Of a stretch of 64,000 bases of DNA, positions 55,982 through 64,000 are shown in pieces. Made by a program: the position numbers and the translations under genes. Numbering within the stretch: the first letter of the stretch is position 1; every line of letters begins with the position of its first letter. The stretch is from positions 10,325,001 to 10,389,000 of the forward strand of contig OZ020305.1 of NCBI GenBank assembly GCA_963971305.1. The letters run 5' to 3'. The notes beneath the pieces are model-generated. The model was not told where the DNA came from and did not search any database. It saw only the letters and a program-made list of their open reading frames with translations. The DNA comes from Arcuatula senhousia (taxonomy: Eukaryota; Mollusca; Bivalvia; Mytilida; Mytilidae).

Positions 55982-56600
55982 GTATGTATCTTAATTTCAA
56001 CACATTGCATGTATATTTAAAAGCTTTAATAACTTTCTTTAGAGCTTTCATATAAAAAAAAACATTTAGAAAACAGAATCTTGTTAGGATAAAAAAAAAT
56101 TCAGATTTGCAGTTGTCTATTTAATTGAATTTAAATGTCAAGAATAGGTTTGGCAATTAGTTATAAGATGGAAAAAAATATTTTGTTGGTATCATTAACA
56201 TGCAGCATGTCTTAAATGATATGACTTTTTTCATCCATTGCCAGACATTTTGCACTCAAACAGAGAAATGAATTTTAAGACATTTGTTTTGCTCCGTTTG
56301 TTTGTTTGTCATTGCATAAATGACACCATTTCTAACACATTACGATTGAATATTTAAGAATTAATTCCAGCAGGACACCTAAAAGGCTTGGGAAGGAATT
56401 TGTAGCAAAAGGGCCATTTACCACTTTTTTCATGGAAATTCAAAATTTCAAGGGGCCATTTCTTAATATTCTATGTAATTTTTTTAGATGAAAGGGGGCC
56501 ATTTTCATTTTTGATGTGCCAATGGCCAATGGCCCCCTGCCTTCCCAATCCCTGCACCTGAAAGGCTTCTATGATTACAGGTTATTTTGTTTACTTTCAG

Positions 56601-56657
56601 TTTTACTCCTGGACATTTGACGATGTGGGGTCTGTGTTCTATTTTGTTTACTTTCAG
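56601..56657 (+). repeat. In-frame 57-bp duplication of exon 17's 3' splice site
   Basis: TTTACTTTCAG then TTTTACTCC...ACATTTGACGATGTGGGG occurs twice 57 bp apart, with acceptors ending at 56600 and 56657. Both leave the frame open. The distal choice inserts 19 residues (FYSWTFDDVGSVFYFVYFQ) before FYSQTFDDVGSV. Confidence 0.9.
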
Positions 56658-56828
56658 TTTTACTCCCAGACATTTGACGATGTGGGGTCTGTGTACCAGC
56701 TGTCAATCAGTTCTACATCCTATCCCAGAGATCGTACTATATCTCTGAAATCCATCACGCCCTCCATCAACAGTGCCTTTAGTGGATTGCCATCGTCAAC
56801 TTCTACTCCGGTCTATAACAATATTGCT
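56658..56828 (+). CDS. Gene B exon 17 (residues 564-620), with possible 57-bp 5' extension
   Basis: Proximal acceptor used here. The alternative start is 56601. Donor ATTGCT/GTATGT, phase 0. Encodes FYSQTFDDVGSVYQLSISST and a Ser/Thr/Pro-rich stretch. The open frame past 56828 is intron. Confidence 0.75.
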
Positions 56829-56888
56829 GTATGTATAATATATATTATTTTTGCAGATCGTTTTATATATTGTAAGCAAAGTTTTTTT

Positions 56889-58400
56889 AGCTCACCTGGA
56901 CCAAAGTCCATGTGAGCTATTGCCATCACTTGGGGTCCGTCGTCGTCGTCGTCGTCGTCGTCGTCCGTTAACAATTTTTAAAAAATCTTCTCCTCTGAAA
57001 CTTCTGAACAGAATTGAATGAAACTTGGTATGATTGATCCTTAGGGTGTCCTGCACCAAACTTGTGTTTCGATTTTTGATCTGTCAAAAAACATGGCTGC
57101 CGTTACTAAAAATAGACTAGGGGGGTCAGACTACTGTTTTTGGCTTATAAATCAAAAAGTATAAGAGATAGAGGAAATCTGAGGCCACGTCACTGATTCA
57201 GCATCAAAAGCTCTACAAAAGTCTCCATTTGGTCAAAGTTGTCAGATGACCCCTTATAGGGGTTACGGCCCCTTAAAGGTGAAAAATAGCATTTTTTCAT
57301 GTTTTTGGCCTACAGAATGAAAACTATTGCAGATAGAGATTAGCTGTTGCTTGCTTAAATGTTTAGCTCATTTAGCTCTACGAAAGTCTCCATAGGGTCG
57401 AAGTTGTCAGATGACCCCTTATAGGGGTTACGGCCCCTTAAAGGTGAAAAATAGCATTTTTTCATGTTTTTGGCCTACAGAATGAAAACTATTGCAGATA
57501 GAGATTAGCTGTTGCTTGCTTAAATGTTTAGCTCATTTAGCTCTACGAAAGTCTCCATAGGGTCGAAGTTGTCAGATGACCCCTTATAGGGGTTACGGCC
57601 CCTTAAAGGTGAAAAATAGCCATTTTTCATGTTTTTGGCCTACAGAATGAAAACTATTGCAGATAGAGATTAGCTGTTGCTTGCTTAAATGTTTAGCTCA
57701 TTTAGCTCTACGAAATTCTCCATAGGGTCGAAGTTGTCAGATGACCCCTTATAGGGATTATGGCCCCTGAAAAATAGCATTTTTTCATGTTTTTGTCCTA
57801 CAGAATGGAAACTATTTCACATAGAGATTAGCTGTTCCTTGCTTAAATGTTCAGCTCATTTAGTTCTACAAAATTCTCCATAGGGTTGAAGTTGTCAGAT
57901 GACCCCTTATAGGGGTTACGGCCCATGAAAAATAGTGATTTTTCATGTTTTTGTCCTACAGAATGAAAACTATTGCAGATAGAGATTAGCTGTTGCTTGC
58001 TTAAATGTTCAGCTCATTTAGCTCTACAAAATTCTCCATAGGGTCGAAGTTGTCAGATGACCCCTTATAGGGGTTACGGCCCCTGAAAAATAGCGATTTT
58101 TCATGTTTTTGGCCTACAGAATGAAAACTATTGCAGATAGAGATTAGCTGTTGCTTGCTTAAATGTTCAGCTCATTTAGCTCTACAAAAGTCTCCATAGG
58201 GTCGAAGTTGTCAGATGACTCCTTATAGGGGTTATGGCCCCTTATAGGTGAAAAATGGTGTTTTTGGCCTATAGAATGAAAACTATTGCAGGTAGAGAAA
58301 AGCTGTTGCTTGCTTAAATGTTCAGCTCATTTAGCTCTACAAAAGTATAGGGTCAACATCAAAACCAGGTGAGCATTCAGGCTCCTGGGAGCCTCTTGTT
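56889..58400 (+). mobile_element. Helitron-like family A element with seven tandem units, in intron 17
   Basis: Starts AGCTCACCTGG (then a GTC microsatellite at about 56938-56965) and ends CAGGTGAGC followed by the GGCTCCTGGGAGCC hairpin and CTTGTTT. Seven units of about 157-166 bp lie between 57190 and 58345. Three of them (near 57316, 57481 and 57648) are almost identical, so amplification is recent. Confidence 0.75.
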
Positions 58401-58681
58401 TGTGGTAACAAAATAAAGCTATATAAGTGGTAATTGAAAATACATTCAAACATGTAATATTTGCAGGAAAGATTAAATGAACGAAAAATTGACAACCTTG
58501 AAATTTATGTTTAAAGATATAAATATGGCTTTGCCTAAAAAAGGTTTTTGAAGATATTAAAGGGTTTCTGAAATTTTTAAGGAACTGTGTCCTTTTGATG
58601 AAAAAAAAAAAATGTTTACAAAGCCAGCACTTCTCAATTTTTAGTTTTTCTTTAATTTCACTTGTTACTTATCTATTACAG

Positions 58682-59575
58682 TGGCATGGTCAAGGAAGTG
58701 GTGATTCACATCATATACCAGCAACTAATCTACCAACCAAAACAGAACAAGCATTTAAACATAAACTGGAAACAATTTCATTGGATGGTACTGAGGTTCA
58801 TGATGACCATGTGACTTCAGAAGGAATCCAGATTTTCAGTTCACGCAGGTCATGTAATTCACTTCCTGATAAATTGAGCAAAAGTTATGACCATTATTTG
58901 AATGTGTCGAGAAAAGCATTGAGTTTTTCACAGCATATAGAAAACAATAAAGGAATCGAGCAACAAGATATGGAGCATGCCATGGATTCACCAGAAAATA
59001 TAACATTTGAACTTTCAATAAATAATGAAGCTGAGGATGATAAACCGACAGTTGATAGAAATATAGAGGATTTCCTCCCTTCTGACGATGATGAACAAGT
59101 TATAGATGATGACCAAGAAAGCGTTGAATCTGAAAATTTGAATAATTTTAGTTTCCCACCCCTATCAGAAATATCAAGAAATGGAGAAAGTGATGGTTAT
59201 TTTACCCCTCCAATACAAAAGATTTCTTCTCCCATTGAACCAAAGCTTGTTAAACCTGTTCCTCTGATTGCCTCACCAATGTTGATAGACAGTGGTTCAA
59301 ATGTTCCTGCTTCACAAAGGGAACAAACTCTTATAAAACCAGATGAAGATATTAATAGAACATTTTCATCTAGTGGAACAAGCTCAAAAATAAAGAAAAA
59401 TGCAATACTACCTGTTTCAGGGTCTTCCTTGGATGTTGCTGTTATTCTTCATAGATTGTTGGAATTTAGTCAGACCTTGTGTATGGCATTTATTCAATCA
59501 AACATTAGTTCTGTAGAAAGTTATAAACCGTCAACTAAAGAAATGAAGACACGATTGCTTAATGTTAACTTAGAG
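58682..59575 (+). CDS. Gene B exon 18 (residues 621-918), long disordered insert
   Basis: 894 bp, acceptor CTATTACAG, donor TTAGAG/GTGAGA, phase 0. Most of it is acidic and Ser/Pro-rich (LPSDDDEQVIDDDQESVESE, then PPLSEISRNGES...YFTPP). It ends in an ordered-looking helix (SSLDVAVILHRLLEFSQTLC) that resumes the MUN pattern. An insert this long between the two MUN halves is atypical. Confidence 0.8.
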
Positions 59576-59603
59576 GTGAGATGCAATAAAACACTGTAAC
59601 TTA

Positions 59604-59735
59604 GATAGAAGATAATGAGATGTGGAATAAGTGTACACAACACAACCTGCAATATAAACAACAATTTATAAAAACACAATGGCAAATTAAACAGCCAGCA
59701 GCCTTCAATGTGAGCAGTGGTCGCTGTTAAAAATA
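59604..59735. repeat. Family E repeat, partial copy in intron 18
   Basis: GATAATGAGATGTGGAATAA through CAGCCAGCAGCCTTCAATGT matches the left half of 26128-26415. A 35-base T run follows at about 59879-59915. Confidence 0.65.
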
Positions 59736-59878
59736 TCTTTTTAACAAAATCTACACATTAAGAAAACAAGCAACTGATAAAATATACTCACTGTTTTTTT
59801 CAATTCAGAATTTCTAATTTGTCATTCATTATATGAAAATAAAAATGCACTGCCTGAATTTTTTTTAATTGGACATGT

Positions 59879-59922
<44 letters not shown>

Positions 59923-60149
59923 TTGAATGAATGCTTTATGAAATGACATAAAAAAGCTCATGATGCAAAATATTAAAAATAAAAGAACAGTATTAAAAGG
60001 CAAATTATTTTTATATTAGATAAATATAACTTTTTGCTAATAACCCAAATTCTTGTAAAAAATGACAAATCTTCTTGCTTTTCACATGAATATTAATTTG
60101 ACTTAAAATAAAATAAAGTATTTTCCCTATTTTTCAATCTTTTTTTTAG

Positions 60150-60248
60150 ATTTTATGTGATAATGTAAATTTGTATGGAGAAAACATACTCTGCTTTGAC
60201 CTTTGTGGGACCTCAAACAGTGAAGCAAAGTTTTTAGCTGGTCCTATG
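60150..60248 (+). CDS. Gene B exon 19 (residues 919-951)
   Basis: Acceptor TTTTTTTAG, donor CCTATG/GTATGT, phase 0. Encodes ILCDNVNLYGENILCFDLCG then TSNSEAKFLAGPM. Confidence 0.75.
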
Positions 60249-60482
60249 GTATGTATAAGGGCTATTTCCGGAAAAAAAAAACGACACCTGGGGGCAGAAT
60301 GCATGTGAATTGAGGGGGTCCCTCTAATAGAAATAAATTAAAGTTTAATCCCCACCTACAATTTTACTATATCAAATTAGAAAAAAAAAGAAACATGATG
60401 GAAATTATCTTCTTGCTACCTTTTTTTGTACACCATACCAACAAATTTCAATAATTAATGTTACCCCCCACCTAGATATTTT

Positions 60483-61048
60483 TGTCTCGCCTGCGAAGCA
60501 GAGTGGGACATAGGTGTTACTTTACCGGCGGCAGCGACGGCGGCGTTAACTTTTTGGAAAAGTTTTATGAGCACCTCCATATCTCAAGAACTATAGGTCC
60601 TGGGTTGATGAAACTTGGTATGCATATGCCCCAGTAGTAGCTTAGCACAGTTGCATCCCCATCTATTGACCTTGACCTTGATTTTTTGGTTGAGTGACTT
60701 TGACAATTTTCAATACATATAATAGCAATGAAAAAGTTTTGCGAGCACCTCCATATCTCAAGAACTATACAATGTAGGTCCTAGGTTGATGAAACTTGGT
60801 TTACATATGCCCCAGTAGTAGCTTAGCACAGTTGCATCCCCATCTTTTGACCTTGACCTTGATTTTCCGGTTGAGTGACTTTGATTATTTTTATTGCATA
60901 TATTTGCAATGTTTAAGTTCTATAAACATCTTTTGATCTCAGAAACTGAAAATCCATGTAAATTCAAAATATAGTGGAAGTAAGAAAGAATAATTGTTTC
61001 TGATGGTGCCGGCAGGCGAGACATACTTTAGTGTTAACTCTTGTTGAA
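60483..61048 (+). mobile_element. Family C Helitron-like element in intron 19
   Basis: Starts TGTCTCGCCTGCGAAGCAGA with a GGCGGC-rich patch and ends GGCAGGCGAGACATAC. The starts and ends are inverted matches. Two to three units of ATCTCAAGAACTATAGGTCC/TTGATGAAACTTGG form the core. Confidence 0.7.
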
Positions 61049-61805
61049 TCAATGTCATCCTATCCCTGGGTACATTTTGTTCAAAAATAGCCCTAATGTA
61101 CTGTATTCTGAGAAACGTTTGCATGGATGATAGTTTTTTTTACTACCAACAAAAATATCACAGTTTACAATATGATTTACACAAATACTTTAGTACCTCA
61201 TTTAATATGACCAGGTATAGAATAAATTCTGTGTTCTCCAAACATAGTTTATAAACATCCAATCTTAAGATCTGCCATGAAAAACAGCCAGCAGCTTTTA
61301 ACAGAAATAAACCAGTGGTTTCTGTCTGCACCCCAGACAAAAATCGATAGCTAATATATCAAAACTTATTGTAGAGTTATCCAGGAATATAATATAGAAA
61401 TCTGTTGTATTACATTGAAGATCAAATGTACCAATGTGAATACAGGACACAATATTAAGGTTGTTTAGGTCTTACCTCTGCTTGTTGCTTTGTATGGTTC
61501 ACTATTGATTACACATTTTGCATATAAGTGCATTTCTATGAAACTAGAAGCCAAATCTTGGTAAATTTACATTAGAGCTTATCATGGTCCAATCTAAGCA
61601 TCTTCTATCTATCTGCTTAATTTCTCACTCAGTTATTAGGGTGACTATAAAATGCTGTTGCATGCATGCATGGCTTTAACAAACGAAAAAAAAGAAAAAG
61701 AAAAAAATTAAACTGAAAAAAAAAGTTGTAACATAGATACTTATTTTGTGAACAATAATTATTATCAACATTTGCCTGTTTATGTACTCACATGTATTTT
61801 TATAG

Positions 61806-61949
61806 CTGATGGAAAATCTGAGACAGCAGAGATCTAAAGACCTGATCTGGGGATGTCGTCACAACTTATCGGGGATGAAGGACTGTTTCCACTACCTGAA
61901 CAGACAGACAGACTTACTAAGTGATCGGTATGAACCAGTAACAAAAGAT
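61806..61949 (+). CDS. Gene B exon 20 (residues 952-999)
   Basis: Acceptor TTTTATAG, donor AAAGAT/GTAAGA, phase 0. Encodes LMENLRQQRSKDLIWGCRHN then a helix MKDCFHYLNRQTDLLSDRYE. Confidence 0.8.
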
Positions 61950-62052
61950 GTAAGAAGTTTGTAATCTGCATCAATCCTTATTCGTCCAAATTTGCTTGAT
62001 ATGCTTGCCACAGCAGTGTAATGCTTTAATGTGATAATTAAACAGCTTCTTT

Positions 62053-62169
62053 TTGTAGTATTATTCGTGTGTAAAAGCATGGACATTGTGCACATTTTCA
62101 GCATGATATTGGGCTTCATTACAAATTTGCTTTGGTCCACATTTTTATACACTTAATGAAACTACAAAA
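62053..62169. mobile_element. Small inverted-repeat element in intron 20
   Basis: TTGTAGTATTATTCGTGTGT at the left is an imperfect inverted match of ACACTTAATGAAACTACAAA at the right. The right end matches 35545-35590. Confidence 0.55.
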
Positions 62170-62532
62170 TATTGCATTCATTGTATAAATAAAAAAATGG
62201 TTCTGCTTACTCTTCTCCTGTCACACTCCTGTAAAACCCACTGCCATCTATCATCCACTACAGCTTAGCAAGTCACCTTTCATTTATAAAGTTAATGACA
62301 CTCACATTTTTGAATGAGTTATCCTGTGGAAATTGCTTATACATGTACATGTATTAATAGAAATAGATGTTTCAATTTTAAATTGGCTTCAAATTATGAA
62401 GTGAACCCATTAAAATTTTATTTTTTGCAATTCTATCTCTGCTGATGTTAAACAAATTGTTTATGACTAAAGAACACAAACAAAGTTTAAAGATACCGGT
62501 ATACTATTTATAATATTCTGTTATTTTTCTAG

Positions 62533-62644
62533 ATGTGTACAAGAATAAACAATGTGTTTTTCCTTCTGGAATGTATGAAGACATTTTATAAAAAGTTTAG
62601 AGATGCCCTTTCAGTAGAGGGACAGCGCCTACCTTGTCAATCAA
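62533..62644 (+). CDS. Gene B exon 21 (residues 1000-1036)
   Basis: Acceptor TTTTCTAG, donor CAATCA/GTAAGC, phase 1. Encodes MCTRINNVFLLECMKTFYKK then FRDALSVEGQRLPCQS. The Asn-Asn then hydrophobic helix order is like the segment before MHD2. Confidence 0.8.
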
Positions 62645-63021
62645 GTAAGCTTTATAAATTCATACTTTTAGATGTGTCATAAAATCATTTCAAAATTTCA
62701 AATTTCAAATAAGACTTTAAGTAAAATTCAATCATGGTAAAGTTTTCTTACTTTATTTTAATTACAATGTAAATAGTTATAAAGATTTATTTAATATATA
62801 ATCATATATTTTTTTAAAGATAAAAAAATGTGGTTTAGAGCACAAAACTGAATTAATGGGGACAAATTTTGTGGATTTTCCAATTTTGAAATGCTCTCTT
62901 CAATAAAATGTAATGTTCATAGTTATTTAATTTCATGGACTTCTCTTAATGACACAAAAACCGAAATTAAATGCATACATGTGTATTTCTGCTTGTACAA
63001 TATGACCTGTTTACATTGCAG

Positions 63022-63116
63022 CGGAAGAGAATTTGAAGGATATGACTAGATTAAACACAGACTGTCGTTACTTGTCACATATTAACCAAGTTCAGTGTAG
63101 AATACTGGCATATAGG
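63022..63116 (+). CDS. Gene B exon 22 (residues 1037-1068)
   Basis: Acceptor CATTGCAG, donor ATAGG/GTAAGA, phase 0. Encodes EENLKDMTRLNTDCRYLSHI then NQVQCRILAYR. Confidence 0.8.
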
Positions 63117-63463
63117 GTAAGATAATAAAAAAATGCAATTTTCTTCACTGGTAACTAGCTAAGAAGCAAAACAGTGCCAATGGGGTAATCAAATATCATA
63201 ACTCTGTTTATATTCTTAGTGATTTAATCTCTTTAATTTCTGTTACCAATGACAACAACAACAAAAATTGAATTCCCAATGATTTATACAAAAACCTCAA
63301 CTGTTTACTTTTTAGGAGAAGAGAACTCCAATGTAGATTTCAATATGAAGAGAGGGTATAATTTTGTGGGCTCACTGGCTCACACACAGTATAATGCTAA
63401 CAATTGAAACAACATTCCTAAAACATACAAAAATTTCTATGAAGTATTTATTTATATTTCTAG

Positions 63464-63649
63464 ATTAATCTATTTGTCAATGATGCAATCCAAGTGTTGT
63501 TGACCTTGAAACGACCTTCAGTATCAATAGACGTATGTCTGGTTCCCCTAACACAGTTTTTACAGTCTTACCTTAGCTCTCTGATGGAATGGTTGTATAC
63601 CAGTTGTTACAGAACAGTACTAGAGAGCTTATGGAGATTTATTGTCAGG
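63464..63649 (+). CDS. Gene B exon 23 (residues 1069-1130), MHD2-like
   Basis: Acceptor TATTTCTAG, donor GTCAGG/GTATGA, phase 0. Encodes INLFVNDAIQVLLTLKRPSV then PLTQFLQSYLSSLMEWLYTS and ESLWRFIVR, the best match to MHD2. The gene continues beyond the window. Confidence 0.8.
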
Positions 63650-63668
63650 GTATGAATTATTTAACTAA

Positions 63669-64000
63669 GGTTTTATTCCCCCACTTTGAGAGGAGGGGTA
63701 TATTGTCTTACCCTTGTCTGTCTGTCTGTAAGATCATTTCCTTCTCAGTTTTCAAAGCAACTAGATGACAAAGAAGCTTGATATTTGCATAAAGCTTTAT
63801 CTTTGGCACCATATGGTGTATAGAGATTTTATGCTTCAAAGTCATACAGATCCTGTCAAACAATACTTTTCCGCAAGGCAAAATTTTGGGAGTGAATATA
63901 TCACTAGTGAGTAAAATTTTTTGTTGCTCTCCAACTTTTTTTTGGCTCACTTGACCCAAAGAAGTAGATTTGGTTAGAACCAAAATTGGCCTAAAATTTC
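63669..64000 (+). mobile_element. Start of a family B-like Helitron element, cut by window edge
   Basis: TTATTCCCCCACTTTGAGAG followed by GGGGTATATTGTCTTACCCT and a TGTCTG microsatellite copies the start of the family B elements at 24895 and 36375. Only about 330 bp are visible. Confidence 0.6.

Larger units (their letters stand above)
35962..63649 (+). other. Gene B: MUN-domain (UNC13/BAIAP3-like) protein, 23 exons in phase, right end outside window
   Basis: Splicing the exons listed below gives 1130 codons with no stop and consistent phases at every junction. Residues about 340-563 and 870-1130 follow the helical pattern of the MUN region. KMKSVFP then a helix ending EIKCHL, a long helix before FCNLAEL, and HDLDQDW...WMEFFYDQSFHIL correspond to MHD1. 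PLTQFLQSYLSSLMEWLYTS then ESLWRFIVR corresponds to MHD2. UNC13-family proteins prime vesicles for SNARE-dependent fusion at the plasma membrane. About 300 acidic, Ser/Pro-rich residues (one 894-bp exon) separate the two halves. No C1 or C2 domain is visible N-terminally, unlike UNC13D or BAIAP3. A C2 domain could follow outside the window. The assignment is from pattern recognition at low identity. Confidence 0.6.

Noticed and set aside
56571..56915. 114-codon open frame treated as a single gene
   Set aside because: It is exon 17 of gene B plus flanking intron on both sides. Phase and splice sites define the real exon.
1..64000. Transfer RNA or ribosomal RNA genes
   Set aside because: No cloverleaf with anticodon and TTCGA-type loop and no rRNA wording was noticed on either strand, though a dedicated scan was not possible.

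Overview
The window looks like an A+T-rich bivalve mollusc genome, probably a mytilid mussel. This is inferred from the sequence, with no database check. The clues are dispersed TACATGTA motifs, many small non-autonomous DNA transposons, Helitron-like elements with tandem-repeat cores, Penelope-type and LINE retroelement remnants, and hammerhead-ribozyme repeats of the kind described from mussels. Long introns and GT-AG splice sites show that it is metazoan nuclear DNA.

Two host genes lie on the + strand. Gene A (three coding exons, 14424-21714, 1461 codons) reads as a large divergent SKI/SNO-type nuclear co-regulator. It has a long acidic/serine-rich N-terminal region, a Ski/Sno/Dac-like domain, and a C-terminal Cys/His module like the SKI SMAD4-binding (SAND-like) region. 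Gene B (23 exons traced in phase, 35962-63649, open at the right edge, 1130 codons so far) reads as a MUN-domain protein of the UNC13/BAIAP3 type, a family acting in vesicle priming and exocytosis. No C2 domain is visible in this part. Gene B is unusual because the edges of three of its exons have been duplicated locally: one donor side and two acceptor sides, one of which is in frame.

The left 8 kb is a graveyard of mobile DNA. It holds a minus-strand Maverick/Polinton-type packaging ATPase with an N-terminal C2H2 finger (cut by the window edge), a dense array of AAGATATCTT palindromes, a 5'-truncated LINE, a long fold-back, and a Penelope-like reverse transcriptase. Part of that reverse transcriptase has lost most of its adenines in an A-to-G pattern. 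A nearly complete hammerhead ribozyme motif lies about 350 bp beyond it. From 24.8 to 34.5 kb there are nested Helitron-like elements, several inverted-repeat elements and a complete hammerhead ribozyme in a retrozyme-like repeat. The introns of gene B hold further elements, including four insertions at TTAA sites. Three of those can be checked against uninterrupted relatives within this window.

Most apparent open reading frames outside the two genes and the named retroelements are chance or repeat-derived. No rRNA, tRNA or CRISPR array was found.
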